64,000 nucleotides of DNA from Bacillus badius NBRC 15713 (GTDB lineage: Bacteria > Bacillota > Bacilli > Bacillales > Domibacillaceae), in NCBI RefSeq assembly GCF_001591605.1, contig NZ_BCVF01000023.1:1-64000 (forward strand). The letters are read 5' to 3'. Positions 35,151 to 43,974 of this stretch are shown in pieces. The translations under genes and the position numbers were made by a program. The notes below the pieces were generated by a model. It did no database searches. It worked only from the letters and a program-made list of their open reading frames with translations, and had not been told where the DNA came from. The first letter of the stretch is position 1. Each line of letters begins with the position of its first letter.

Positions 35151-37067
35151 ATGAGCGCACAAGCCAAAGCGTTACAAGCCAAGCAGCAGCCGGAAAGCCG
35201 CTGGATCGATTCCATCAAAGTCCACGCTGAGTTGATCGCTGCCATTTTAAGCGGTGTGTTGATTCTAGCCGGATGGCTTTTAGATAAAAATAGCATTCAC
35301 TCGGCCGCAGTTGCCAGTTACTTGCTGGCCTTTATTATTGGAGGGTTTGCGAAGGCGAAGGAAGGAATCGAAGAAACGATCGCCGATAAAGAGCTAAATG
35401 TAGAAATGCTTATGATTTTTGCGGCTGTCGGCTCGGCTATTATCGGTTATTGGACGGAAGGGGCCATCTTGATTTTCATCTTTGCCCTCAGCGGAGCTCT
35501 TGAGACTTACACGATGAACAAAAGCCAAAAAGAAATTTCTTCCTTAATGGAGATTCAGCCTGAGGAGGCTTGGCTGATTAGAGACGGAGCAGAAGAAAAA
35601 GTGCATGTATCCGAGCTTGCCGTCGGTGATTTAATTCTTGTTAAACCAGGTGAACGCATTCCTGCAGACGGGGTTATTTTTAAAGGCCAAACAACCATTG
35701 ATGAAGCAGCGATCACCGGCGAATCCATCCCTGTGTCTAAACAAAAAGACGGGGAAGTATTTGCGGGCACAGTCAATATCACCGGCTCTGTTTATGTAGA
35801 AGTGACAAAGCCGGCAAGCGACACGCTTTTTCAAAAAATTATCAATCTCGTCCAGTCGGCCCAAAGCGAGAAATCTCCCTCTCAATTATTCATTGAGAAA
35901 TTTGAAGGTACGTATGTAAAGGTTGTCTTAATAACTGTCGGCCTGATGATGTTTATTCCTCACTTTGCTCTTGGCTGGAGCTGGACGGAAACCTTTTACC
36001 GGGCGATGGTGCTTCTCGTTGTCGCTTCTCCTTGCGCGCTTGTGGCTTCCATTATGCCAGCCACACTTTCAGCTATTTCAAACGGAGCCCGGCATGGAAT
36101 TTTATTTAAAGGCGGAATGCACTTAGAGAACTTAAGCAATTTAAAAGCCATTGCCTTTGATAAAACCGGCACACTCACGAAAGGAAAACCGGAAGTGACA
36201 GATATGATCGTCCGGGAAGGCCTGCCGGAGCAGGAATTGCTTGCAGCGGTCGCTTCTATCGAAAGCCAGTCTAATCATCCGCTCGCCCAGGCAGTTATCC
36301 GCTTCGCCCAAAAGCAAAATGTCTCTTATTCTGCACCTGATCAGCTGGAGGATGTTGCAGGCTGGGGTGTAAAGGGAGTAGTAAATGGAAAGCAGTGGAA
36401 GGTCGGAAAAGCGGATTTTGTCGGCCGGGAAGCCGCCTTCGCCTTCTCTGGCGGCAAAGCAAGTGAACTCGCTGCGTCCGGGAAAACAACGGTTTTCGTA
36501 GAAGATGAACACGGAGTGGCAGCTGTTATAGCTTTAAAGGATTTAATCCGTGAAGATACAAAGCAGGCTTTAGATCTGCTTCATCAGGAAGGCATTTACA
36601 CAATTATGCTGACTGGAGACAATGAAACAACAGCAAGAGCGATTGCCAAAGAAGCCCATCTCGATACATTCATTGCCGAATGTCTGCCTGAGCACAAAGT
36701 GGATCAACTGAAGAAACTAATTAAAGAACATGAAACTGTAGCAATGGTCGGTGACGGAATTAACGATGCGCCTGCTTTGGCTACTGCAAGCATCGGCATT
36801 GCCATGGGAGAAGGCTCGGACGTAGCCTTAGAGACTGCAGATATCGTCCTGATGAAAAATGATCTGCCTAAGATCGCTGAAGCCATTCGCTTATCAAAGA
36901 AAATGAGACGGATCGTCAAACAAAATGTCGTTTTTTCAATTGCGGTCATTATGCTTCTGATCATTTCAAACTTTTTCCAAGTGCTCGATCTGCCGTTTGG
37001 CGTGATCGGACATGAAGGCAGCACCATTCTTGTCATTTTAAATGGCCTGCGCCTGTTAAGATCCTGA
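35151..37067 (+). CDS. zosA: P1B-type metal-transporting ATPase, ZosA-like
   Basis: A 638-residue P1B-ATPase without an N-terminal metal-binding (HMA) domain. Visible: two first helices (LIAAILSGVLILAGWLL), the actuator motif TGESIPV, the transmembrane SPC motif (VASPCALVAS), phosphorylation site DKTGTLTKG, the HP pair SNHPLAQ, nucleotide-domain MVGDGINDAPAL and a C-terminal pair of helices. Length and lack of an HMA domain match B. subtilis ZosA, described as a Zn2+ uptake ATPase induced by peroxide via PerR; the PerR box upstream supports this. Direction of transport cannot be read from sequence, and a Zn/Cd exporter is the alternative. Confidence 0.8.
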   Translation: MSAQAKALQAKQQPESRWIDSIKVHAELIAAILSGVLILAGWLLDKNSIHSAAVASYLLAFIIGGFAKAKEGIEETIADKELNVEMLMIFAAVGSAIIGYWTEGAILIFIFALSGALETYTMNKSQKEISSLMEIQPEEAWLIRDGAEEKVHVSELAVGDLILVKPGERIPADGVIFKGQTTIDEAAITGESIPVSKQKDGEVFAGTVNITGSVYVEVTKPASDTLFQKIINLVQSAQSEKSPSQLFIEKFEGTYVKVVLITVGLMMFIPHFALGWSWTETFYRAMVLLVVASPCALVASIMPATLSAISNGARHGILFKGGMHLENLSNLKAIAFDKTGTLTKGKPEVTDMIVREGLPEQELLAAVASIESQSNHPLAQAVIRFAQKQNVSYSAPDQLEDVAGWGVKGVVNGKQWKVGKADFVGREAAFAFSGGKASELAASGKTTVFVEDEHGVAAVIALKDLIREDTKQALDLLHQEGIYTIMLTGDNETTARAIAKEAHLDTFIAECLPEHKVDQLKKLIKEHETVAMVGDGINDAPALATASIGIAMGEGSDVALETADIVLMKNDLPKIAEAIRLSKKMRRIVKQNVVFSIAVIMLLIISNFFQVLDLPFGVIGHEGSTILVILNGLRLLRS

Positions 37068-37095
37068 CCGTTCAGCCTGGCTGAACGGTTTTTTT
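37067..37095 (+). terminator. Terminator of the zosA-like gene
   Basis: Stem ACCGTTCAG/CTGAACGGT, loop CCTGG, followed by T7. Confidence 0.9.
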
Positions 37096-37128
37096 ATTTA
37101 TCGGCCCAGTGCAGGACCGGCAGCTTAA

Positions 37129-37166
37129 AAAACCCCCGCATGCATCTTTTTGCATGCGGGGGTTTC
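37129..37166. terminator. Terminator of yfkH
   Basis: 14-bp perfect stem AACCCCCGCATGCA/TGCATGCGGGGGTT, loop TCTTTT, with A-tract on the left, giving T's for the leftward yfkH transcript. Confidence 0.85.
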
Positions 37167-37178
37167 CCTCTTCTGTTA

Positions 37179-38012
37179 TCAGCAGTTGCTGCCTAAATCA
37201 TTTTTCAAAGCATTAATCTCTCCGCCAACCAGAATGATCATGGCCGATAAATAAAACCAGACCATCAGCACAATGATCCCTCCGATGCTGCCGTATGTAG
37301 CAGAGTAATTGCCAAAGTTGTTCACATAAAAGGAGAATCCGAGTGAAACAACAATCCAGCCGACAGCAGCGAAAATCGCGCCGGGAAAAACCGTTAAGCA
37401 CTGGACTCGAATATTCGGAGCCAAATAATATAAACCGACGAATACCCCGAACAGCAATAAAGGGAAAACGAGCCAGCGCCCCCAGTTCCAAAGCGTCAGG
37501 AACTGGTCAGATATTCCAAAATAATTAGACGCCAACAAACCGATTTGCTTGCCGAACACTTGCAAGACCAATGCGGCCGCTATCACTACGATTAAGCCAA
37601 AGGTTAATAATACAGACATGCCCCTTACCTTATAAAACGGCCTGGACTCGTCTACATTATACGCATGATTTAATCCCTTCACTACCGCGTTCATGCTGTT
37701 AGATGCCGACCAGATAGTAGCAACAACCCCAAAAGAAAGCAATCCGCCGCTACGGTTTTCCATAACTTCATTTAATATACCTTGCACAGTCGCCACCGTA
37801 TCACTCGGGGCAAAATCACGGATTAAGCTGAACATGTCCTCCTGGCTAATCGGCAAGTAAGCCAGCAGCGTTACAGCAAAGATTAATAAAGGAAACAACG
37901 ACAACAAAAAATAATAGGCCATTTGCGCGGCAATATCCGGAACGTCAGACTCCTTTATTCTTTTCAGCAAATGCTTTAAAAAAATTCTTGTCTCTGTCTT
38001 TTTATCGGACAA
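37179..38012 (-). CDS. yfkH: YihY/BrkB family membrane protein YfkH
   Basis: A 277-residue protein with six membrane helices of the YihY/virulence factor BrkB family, once mis-annotated as RNase BN. Features: DIAAQMAYYFLLSLFPLLIF, IWSASNSMNAVVKGLNHAYN and GSIGGIIVLMVWFYLSA. Function is unsettled. The start is TTG, 7 bases after AGGAGG. It sits 11 bp after the YtxH-like gene, and both are probably transcribed together. Confidence 0.87.
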   Translation of the reverse strand: MSDKKTETRIFLKHLLKRIKESDVPDIAAQMAYYFLLSLFPLLIFAVTLLAYLPISQEDMFSLIRDFAPSDTVATVQGILNEVMENRSGGLLSFGVVATIWSASNSMNAVVKGLNHAYNVDESRPFYKVRGMSVLLTFGLIVVIAAALVLQVFGKQIGLLASNYFGISDQFLTLWNWGRWLVFPLLLFGVFVGLYYLAPNIRVQCLTVFPGAIFAAVGWIVVSLGFSFYVNNFGNYSATYGSIGGIIVLMVWFYLSAMIILVGGEINALKNDLGSNC

Positions 38013-38023
38013 GTTATCTCCTC

Positions 38024-38383
38024 CTAGTGCGTCACTGAAGTTTCTCCCGCTGCACCAGCTGTATTTTCTTCATCAGGCAAAAAAGTGCTCTTCGTTTCAT
38101 CTACAAGTTCTTTTACCTCAGGCGTCAGGCCTCTTAAATTGTCTACCTTGTCGCGGATATAGCTTACATCCTCGCTGATTTGCTGAGCTGTTTCTTTCGC
38201 CCGGCTGATGATTTCCTTAGATGACGCTGACAGGCTTTCAGGGTTTTTGGCCATTTCAAACAAGTAAACCGCCCATTCCTTCATTTCTTCTCTTGTCTGG
38301 CGATCCATTAAAGCGACCGCTCCTCCAATCACAGCACCAATGGCTGCCTTTGCAAAAAACTTACCTTTTCCCATTTTTATCAT
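38024..38383 (-). CDS. YtxH-like general stress protein
   Basis: A 119-residue protein with one N-terminal hydrophobic glycine-rich segment (AKAAIGAVIGGAVALM) followed by a long amphipathic helical region (EIISRAKETAQQISEDVSYIRDKV) and an acidic tail. This is the YtxH/YhaH layout, a membrane-anchored helical protein. Start choice: ATG at 38383, 8 bases from AGGA; a second ATG three codons later is possible. Function unknown. A candidate sigma-A promoter lies just upstream. Confidence 0.72.
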   Translation of the reverse strand: MIKMGKGKFFAKAAIGAVIGGAVALMDRQTREEMKEWAVYLFEMAKNPESLSASSKEIISRAKETAQQISEDVSYIRDKVDNLRGLTPEVKELVDETKSTFLPDEENTAGAAGETSVTH

Positions 38384-38400
38384 CCATCCTTTCCTAACTA

Positions 38401-38430
38401 ATGATACCAGCAGATTCTCTCTGCCGACAA
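38401..38430 (-). promoter_or_regulatory. Candidate promoter of the YtxH-yfkH unit
   Basis: Minus strand: -35 TTGTCG (38425-38430), 18-bp spacer, -10 TATCAT (38401-38406). Confidence 0.4.
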
Positions 38431-38798
38431 TTGGTCCGAACGAGCCGCCCGCTTGCTCATAAATGGGCTTTTTGGCTGCCTTTAGCCTGCAGCCCCTTTC
38501 CTATTCTCATGCTCTATCAATTCCCATTTTGCAGAATAACAAAACATGATGGGCGGAAGAGACAAAAAACCTTTTCACTTAGAGAAGCGCTTCGGCTGTT
38601 GTTCGTCTACTATAAGATTACCACGAACCATATTCTTCGATGGATAAATCTTTTCCTGCTTTCTATCACCTTTTTCATCAGTTTTCTATGCAAATGACGT
38701 TCTCAATAAAGAAAATTATTATTTTTTAAAATTTTTAATAAATACTGACTATTATTTTTTCAATATTTTTATATAATTAAGAAGAAGGAGGGGATAAA
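38431..38798. other. Gene-free stretch upstream of the sodium/alanine symporter
   Basis: No supported gene in either strand. The last 100 bp are strongly AT-rich (likely symporter promoter region), ending in an AAGGAGG ribosome binding site. A 98-codon plus-strand frame here has no ribosome binding site and unconvincing composition. Confidence 0.5.
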
Positions 38799-40157
38799 AT
38801 GACTCAGGAAAAATTACTTGAAATCATGAATACGATCAGCGGTTACATTTGGGGACCGCCCCTGCTAATTCTTTTAGTAGGAACAGGCATTTATTTAACA
38901 TTCCGTATTGGATTCTTACAATTAAGATTGCTGCCTTATTCTCTTAAACTTGCTTTCAGCAAAAGCCAGGATAAGGACTCTGAAGGGGATATTTCTCACT
39001 TCCAAGCGCTCATGACAGCGCTTGCAGCAACCGTTGGAACGGGGAACATCGTCGGAGTAGCCACCGCCGTTTTAATTGGCGGACCCGGAGCTGTCTTCTG
39101 GATGTGGATCAGCGCCTTCTTCGGAATGGCTACAAAATATGCAGAAGCGGTTCTCGCTGTTAAATACCGCGTCCAGGACCCGGACGGCGAAATGTCGGGC
39201 GGCCCGATGTACTATCTTGAACGCGGCTTAAATCAGAAATGGCTAGGCATCCTCTTCGCTTTGTTTGGGGCAATCGCCGCTTTTGGAATCGGAAATCTGG
39301 TACAGGCCAACTCAGTTGCCGGTGTAGTGGAAAGCACATTTAATGTGCCGCCGTATATTACCGGAATTGTCTTATTTATCTTTACTGCTCTTGTTTTATT
39401 AGGAGGCATTAAAAGCATCGGCAAAGTGACGGCCTTTTTTGTACCGATCATGGCCGCCTTCTATTTAATTGCCGGACTGATTATTTTGCTGACAAACATT
39501 GCCGACGTTCCAGCAGCTATCGGTTTAATTTTCTCTGATGCCTTCACCGGCGATGCTGTAGCAGGAGGCGCAATTGGTGCCGTTATTCGTTATGGGGTGG
39601 CCCGCGGAGTATTTTCGAACGAAGCAGGTCTCGGATCGGCACCGATTGCAGCGGCAGCAGCAAAAACGGATATGCCTGCACGCCAAGCTCTCGTATCAAT
39701 GACTCAAGTATTTATTGATACCATCTTAATCTGTTCGATTACCGGACTAACTATCGTCATGGCTGGCCAATATGACAAAGGCTTGGAAGGAAGCGCCTTA
39801 ACGACCGCCTCCTTTGAAATGTTCCTTGGCTCTGCCGGCTCTTATGTGGTCGCCCTCGGCCTGCTGTTCTTTGCTTCTTCCACCATCATCGGCTGGTCTT
39901 ACTATGGGGAAAAATGCTTTTCATATTTGTTCAGCAAAAAGGTCGTCAAATACTATCGGATGGTTTTTGTGGCAGCTGTTTTCATTGGAGCGATCGCCAA
40001 ACTTGATTTAGTATGGACGTTTGCTGACATTATGAACGGATTAATGGCCTTCCCTAACTTGGTTGGCATCATCGGCTTATCCGGCGTCGTCATTCATGAA
40101 ACCAAGAATATCGTAAAAGCGATCAAGGAAGAAAAAGCCAAAAAGATGGCTGCATAA
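38799..40157 (+). CDS. Sodium:alanine (amino acid) symporter, AGCS family
   Basis: A 452-residue membrane protein with about 11 helices of the alanine/glycine:cation symporter family. Hallmarks: GTGIYLTFRIGFLQ, LAATVGTGNIVGVATA (substrate-binding unwound helix), GGPGAVFWMWISAFFG, GGPMYYLERGL and FSNEAGLGSAPIAAAAA. It imports alanine, glycine or similar with Na+. It is one of two family members here (the other at 41182, opposite strand), about 45% alike by eye, so possibly different substrates (e.g. glutamine, as for AlsT). Confidence 0.87.
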   Translation: MTQEKLLEIMNTISGYIWGPPLLILLVGTGIYLTFRIGFLQLRLLPYSLKLAFSKSQDKDSEGDISHFQALMTALAATVGTGNIVGVATAVLIGGPGAVFWMWISAFFGMATKYAEAVLAVKYRVQDPDGEMSGGPMYYLERGLNQKWLGILFALFGAIAAFGIGNLVQANSVAGVVESTFNVPPYITGIVLFIFTALVLLGGIKSIGKVTAFFVPIMAAFYLIAGLIILLTNIADVPAAIGLIFSDAFTGDAVAGGAIGAVIRYGVARGVFSNEAGLGSAPIAAAAAKTDMPARQALVSMTQVFIDTILICSITGLTIVMAGQYDKGLEGSALTTASFEMFLGSAGSYVVALGLLFFASSTIIGWSYYGEKCFSYLFSKKVVKYYRMVFVAAVFIGAIAKLDLVWTFADIMNGLMAFPNLVGIIGLSGVVIHETKNIVKAIKEEKAKKMAA

Positions 40158-40175
40158 TGAAGAAAGAAACGATCT

Positions 40176-40205
40176 AAGGCAGGCCTGTTTTCTACGGCCT
40201 GCCTT
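40176..40205 (+). terminator. Terminator of the first AGCS symporter gene
   Basis: 10-bp stem AAGGCAGGCC/GGCCTGCCTT with a 10-base loop, followed by CTTTAAAG; weak U-tract. Confidence 0.65.
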
Positions 40206-40280
40206 CTTTAAAGTGCTGATTGACAAACATAATAAAAAGTGAAATGATGTTATCAAATCACTGGAGAGGGTGAAAAGATT

Positions 40281-40502
40281 TTGGACTTGTCTGTAAAATC
40301 TCCTGAAAATATCGAATATATGCTAGAGCAAATTACTACTAAACTCCGCATGGTCAATGTCGGCGCCATCAAGCCGGAACATTTCAGTGAGTCTTCTTAT
40401 GAAGATTTAAAGGAAATCTATGAACTAGTCAACAGAAAAAACAATTTCAGCCCAAGTGAAATGCAAGCAATTGCCCAGGAACTTGGCAATTTACGAAAAT
40501 AA
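40281..40502 (+). CDS. yfkK: YfkK family small protein (DUF1128)
   Basis: A 73-residue soluble, helical protein that matches the DUF1128 family: [36 protein letters not shown], then [14 protein letters not shown]. Function unknown, widely conserved in Bacilli. The start is TTG with GAGAGGGTG upstream. It shares a bidirectional terminator with yfkM. Confidence 0.88.
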   Translation: MDLSVKSPENIEYMLEQITTKLRMVNVGAIKPEHFSESSYEDLKEIYELVNRKNNFSPSEMQAIAQELGNLRK

Positions 40503-40528
40503 AAGGCCGGCAGATACCGGCCTTTTAT
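40502..40528. terminator. Bidirectional terminator between yfkK and yfkM
   Basis: Stem AAAGGCCGG/CCGGCCTTT with a six-base loop and T/A tracts on both sides. Confidence 0.9.
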
Positions 40529-40531
40529 TCA

Positions 40532-41053
40532 TTACTTCGCAAGCAGCTTTAACGACTCTCTGTTGAAAGCCGGGAGATCATCAGGCGTACGGCTTGTGAC
40601 AAGCTGCTCCTGGCAAACCACAACTTCCTCATCTTTGTAAGTAGCTCCTGCGTATTCCATATCTACTTTAATGGATTTATATCCCGTCGCCCCTCTGCCA
40701 TCTAATGCTTTGGCTGTAATTAACAGCTGCGGACCGTGGCAAATGGCAAACACCGGTTTCTTCTCATCCATAAACACTTTAGTAAACTGAACAAAGCGAT
40801 CGTCCGCACGCAGTTGATCCGGCGAGAAGCCCCCAGGGATTAACAGGGCGTCAAATTCGTTCGGATTTACTTCATCGATGCCTTTATCAATTGTGATGAC
40901 GGCTTCCCCCTGCTTCCCCTTCACTGTTTTTCCTGCTTCTTTTTCGATGTTGATCACCTCATGACCAGCCTCTTTAAAGGCATGCACGGGTTCCGTATAC
41001 TCAGAGTCCTCCACCATATCCGTTACAAGTACAGCAACCTTTTTACTCAACAA
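40532..41053 (-). CDS. yfkM: DJ-1/PfpI family general stress protein YfkM
   Basis: A 173-residue DJ-1/PfpI-fold protein of the general stress protein 18 subgroup. The reactive Cys is in AICHGPQLLI, with LIPGGFSPDQLR forming the Glu/Gly wall. Some relatives act as deglycases or proteases; activity of this one is not established. It opens with TTG TTG after AAGGAG, so either may be used. A clear sigma-B promoter lies upstream, agreeing with the general-stress annotation of B. subtilis YfkM. Confidence 0.9.
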   Translation of the reverse strand: MLSKKVAVLVTDMVEDSEYTEPVHAFKEAGHEVINIEKEAGKTVKGKQGEAVITIDKGIDEVNPNEFDALLIPGGFSPDQLRADDRFVQFTKVFMDEKKPVFAICHGPQLLITAKALDGRGATGYKSIKVDMEYAGATYKDEEVVVCQEQLVTSRTPDDLPAFNRESLKLLAK

Positions 41054-41091
41054 AAAAAACTCCTTTCCTTTCTGTTATGTCCACTTGTTTA

Positions 41092-41116
41092 TTTCCCTGC
41101 TGGTCACGAGATAAAC
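41092..41116 (-). promoter_or_regulatory. Sigma-B promoter of yfkM
   Basis: Minus strand: GTTTAT (41111-41116), 13-bp spacer, GGGAAA (41092-41097), close to the sigma-B consensus GTTTAA/GGGTAT, about 40 bp before the start codon. Confidence 0.7.
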
Positions 41117-41148
41117 ATCCTTCACCTAATGAAATGGATTGCATATCA

Positions 41149-41181
41149 GTGAAGCGGCTGCCTAAGGGGCAGCCGCTTCAC
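41149..41181. other. Strong hairpin without U-tract after the second symporter gene
   Basis: 14-bp perfect stem GTGAAGCGGCTGCC/GGCAGCCGCTTCAC, loop of five, abutting the symporter stop codon. No T-run follows on either strand, so it may stabilise the mRNA 3' end or act as a weak terminator ahead of the yfkM promoter. Confidence 0.6.
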
Positions 41182-42564
41182 TCAGCTAATCTTCTTTTCT
41201 TTTATGTCTTTCAAATAATACTTTTCCGATTCAAAAAACTCGTCTTTTAATTCTTTTACTTTGCTGCTTAGGAGAAGCACCGCGATAATGTTCGGCAGTA
41301 AGATGGCTGCAAGCGCCAAGTCTAGAAAAGACCAAATGGTTTTGGCAGCCCCTACGGAGCCTAAAACAATGGCTGCCAAATAGACGACTTTCACTGCCTG
41401 AGCGGCTTTTAAGTTAAACAAAAACTCCGCCTGTTTGGAGCCATAAAAGACAACCACAATAATCGTGGATAAAACGAAGAAGATTAATGAAATGGTCACA
41501 AGGAAACTGCCAAAAGCGCCAAAGCTTTCTCTAAAGGCAATTGTCGTTAAAGCTGCCGGATCAGCAAGCGCTCCTTCTTGCTTCCACACTCCTGTTGAAA
41601 GCACAACGAAGGCTGTGGCTGAACAAACAACTAATGTATCAATAACGATGCCGATAATTGCCCAAAATCCCTGGCGGACAGGATGGTCTGTTTGGGCAGC
41701 CGCATGGGCAATCGGCGTAGTCCCAAGTCCCGCTTCATTAGAATATAACCCTCTGGCAAATCCCCAGCGCACTGTTTCCGCTACGGCTACGCCTGCAAAC
41801 CCGCCAACTGCTGACATCGGCTGGAAAGCATAAGAAAAAATTAAAGAAATAACTGCTGGTACTTGATTAATATTTAAAATGACAATTACCACGGCTCCGC
41901 CAACGTACAACAGTGCCATAAAAGGAACGAGTATCTCTGTAATCCGGCCGATCCGTTTAATACCGCCAAACACTACAAGCCCTGTAATGGCTGCAATGAT
42001 CATACCTGTATAAATGCCATCTATTTTAAATGTTTGCGAGACGGTAGCGGCAACTGAATTTCCTTGAACCATAATGCTCGGGATCAGTTCGATCATTAAA
42101 GCAAAAGAAAACCAGACACCGAGCCATTTCATGTTCAGCCCTTTCTTCATATAGTACATCGGGCCGCCGACAAACTCGCCTTCCTCATTTTTTTCGCGAT
42201 AATGAACTGCCAGCACACTCTCCGCGAAGTTCACAGCCATGCTGATGACCGCAATGACCCACATCCAAAAAACCGCTCCCGGCCCGCCAAACATGATGGC
42301 TGCCGGCACTCCGACAATATTGGCCGCACCGATCGTGGAAGATAAAGCGGAAGTTAAAGCTTGCAGGGGAGTCACTGTCCCTTCACCTTTCGGCTTTTTG
42401 AAAACGCTTCCTAATGTTTGCTGAAAGATATAAAGCGGGTATTTAAATTGAAAGAATCCTAATTTTACAGTCATAAAGATTCCTGTAATCGTTAGCAGTG
42501 CGATTAAAGGCACTCCCCATAGCCATCCTGAAAACTTTTCTACTCCGGCAATAATTTTGTCCAA
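41182..42564 (-). CDS. Sodium:amino acid symporter, AGCS family (AlsT-like)
   Basis: A 460-residue AGCS transporter with about 11 helices: LSSTIGAANIVGVPAA, GGPGAVFWMWVIAV, GGPMYYMKKGLNMKW, YSNEAGLGTTPIAHAAAQTD. The His in PIAHAAAQ differs from PIAAAAA in the neighbour at 38799 and suggests different substrate preference. A charged C-terminal tail (VKELKDEFFESEKYYLKDIKEKK) extends into the cytoplasm. The start is TTG, 6-7 bases after AGGAGG. Confidence 0.87.
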   Translation of the reverse strand: MDKIIAGVEKFSGWLWGVPLIALLTITGIFMTVKLGFFQFKYPLYIFQQTLGSVFKKPKGEGTVTPLQALTSALSSTIGAANIVGVPAAIMFGGPGAVFWMWVIAVISMAVNFAESVLAVHYREKNEEGEFVGGPMYYMKKGLNMKWLGVWFSFALMIELIPSIMVQGNSVAATVSQTFKIDGIYTGMIIAAITGLVVFGGIKRIGRITEILVPFMALLYVGGAVVIVILNINQVPAVISLIFSYAFQPMSAVGGFAGVAVAETVRWGFARGLYSNEAGLGTTPIAHAAAQTDHPVRQGFWAIIGIVIDTLVVCSATAFVVLSTGVWKQEGALADPAALTTIAFRESFGAFGSFLVTISLIFFVLSTIIVVVFYGSKQAEFLFNLKAAQAVKVVYLAAIVLGSVGAAKTIWSFLDLALAAILLPNIIAVLLLSSKVKELKDEFFESEKYYLKDIKEKKIS

Positions 42565-42650
42565 AATCTTCCTCCTTCATATTTTTTGTAATATACCTAC
42601 AAAAATGGTATCTTCCCCTATACCCTCTTTTTTATTTAGCAAACATAAAA

Positions 42651-42676
42651 AAACTGAACCAAATTCGGTTCAGTTT
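42651..42676. repeat. Hairpin repeat, copy A
   Basis: 26 nt forming AAACTGAACC/GGTTCAGTTT. It is the same sequence as 43182-43207 except for two substitutions (G/A). The two copies flank a gene-free stretch holding the dispersed repeat. Confidence 0.7.
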
Positions 42677-42980
42677 CAGTTTGTCAACAAAAGGAGGGCG
42701 GAATAAGGTCCTATGCTGAGCCATCTGAGAGAATAACAGACCTCTCTATACTCATTATTTACGCCCCGTTCCTGAGGTTCATAACAGCAAAAGCAAGCAG
42801 CATTGTTTTAAGCTCCCTTCACGTTATCCACCGTATACCCCACCTGGCGAACCAGATGATCCCTCACACAAGCTGATCTAAAGCGATCTGTCTATTTGTT
42901 CCCGTTAAATGGGTTGTGTTTCGAAATCCTCTGCCCTGCCGCAAGCGTTTTGTACAGCGCCCCCTTTTAGCGCACCCTGC

Positions 42981-43111
42981 AAATTGAAATGGAAGGCGCG
43001 CAGACTCCGGCGGGATTTGCGGGACAGGCGAGACCCCGCAGGCGCTTTGGCGCCGAGGAGGCTCGCCGCCCGCCCCGCGGAAAGCGAAGCGCCTGGAATG
43101 GAAATCAACCT
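42981..43111. repeat. GC-rich dispersed intergenic repeat, structured
   Basis: About 130 bp with much higher G+C than its surroundings: GACTCCGGCGGGA, GCGGGACAGGCGAGACCCCGC, GGCGCTTTGGCGCC, GAGGAGGCTCGCCGCCCGCC, GGAAAGCGAAGCGCC. From memory, a very similar block (GACTCC..GCGGGA..GACCCCGCAGG..GAGGAGGCTC..GCGGAAAGCGAAGC) occurs in many copies between genes in other Bacillaceae. Several nested inverted repeats predict a multi-stem RNA or DNA structure. Reading frames over it on both strands look non-coding. The rest of 42677-43180 holds nothing recognisable. Confidence 0.65.
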
Positions 43112-43181
43112 TACCCATCCATGGATAAAATAAAAAGACTGCGGGCAAACGTCAATTTTCATTGAGTTTATCCGCAGCCTG

Positions 43182-43207
43182 AAACTAAACCAAATTCGAT
43201 TCAGTTT
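43182..43207 (-). terminator. Hairpin repeat, copy B (motB terminator)
   Basis: Minus-strand hairpin of AAACTGAATC with GGTTTAGTTT (wobble pairs), overlapping the motB stop codon. Near-identical to copy A at 42651-42676. The poly-U run is poor. Confidence 0.5.
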
Positions 43208-43974
43208 GTTGCAGCAGGACCTTGCTGGCCATTTTCTTTTTCTCCTTGCGGCAATACCAATATTTCCACCCGGCGGTTTTTTGCCCGTCCAGCCTCTGTT
43301 TCATTGGAAGCAATCGGCTGGTATTCACCGTATCCTTTAGCGCTGAATAGACGAGGGTCAAGCTTTTTATTTTCAAGAATAACTTTCATAAAGTTAACCG
43401 CCCTCATGGCACTCAGCTCCCAATTCGATTCAAATTCCGATGTTTTGATAGGAATATTATCCGTATGTCCGCTAATAATCACCATGCGGGGCAAATCCAT
43501 TTCCAAAAGCTTAGAAATCTCCCTCGCTGCTTGTTTATCATCTTCCCTGATTTCAGCTACACCGGAATTAAACAAGACATTCTCCCGGATGCGCAGCAGC
43601 AGCCCTTCGCCATTTAATACCGTTTCCACCTTGTTTTGCAGCTGATTTTCTTTAATATAGTCGTTAATTTTCTGCTGCATTTTAGCTAATTCTTCTTTAT
43701 CCTTTTCCTTCATTTCCAGCAGTCCTTTATCATTGGCGCTGCCATCAGACGTTGTTTCAGGAGGGGACAGCTCAGGAAAGTCCATCACTCCGGTTCCTCC
43801 TTGAAAAGCACTGTTGAAGGCCTGAGACACCAACTGAAACTTTTTGGCATCAACAGAGCTCATGGCAAACAGGACGATAAATAGAGCCAGCAGCAGCGTC
43901 AATAAGTCAGCATATGGCAGGAGCCACGATTCATCTATATGATCATTCTCCTTGTTTTTCTTTCGCTTACTCAT
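43201..43974 (-). CDS. motB: Flagellar stator protein MotB
   Basis: A 257-residue stator subunit with one membrane helix (LLTLLLALFIVLFAMSS) preceded by the proton-binding Asp23 in PYAD, a plug/linker and a C-terminal OmpA-like peptidoglycan-binding domain (ISGHTDNIPI, NWELSAMRAVNFM, NRRVEILVLP). It begins with ATG at 43974, overlapping the motA stop by 8 bases, so translation is coupled. The Asp-containing PYADLLT and lack of Na+-type (MotPS) features suggest a proton-driven stator, as far as sequence allows. Confidence 0.92.
   Translation of the reverse strand: MSKRKKNKENDHIDESWLLPYADLLTLLLALFIVLFAMSSVDAKKFQLVSQAFNSAFQGGTGVMDFPELSPPETTSDGSANDKGLLEMKEKDKEELAKMQQKINDYIKENQLQNKVETVLNGEGLLLRIRENVLFNSGVAEIREDDKQAAREISKLLEMDLPRMVIISGHTDNIPIKTSEFESNWELSAMRAVNFMKVILENKKLDPRLFSAKGYGEYQPIASNETEAGRAKNRRVEILVLPQGEKENGQQGPAATN

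Noticed and set aside
38401-38697. 98-codon plus-strand frame before the sodium/alanine symporter
   Set aside because: No ribosome binding site, odd composition, overlaps a likely leftward promoter.
42864-43162. Overlapping 74-94-codon frames on both strands in the motB-symporter gap
   Set aside because: They cover a GC-rich structured repeat, have proline/arginine/alanine-rich low-complexity products and no ribosome binding sites.
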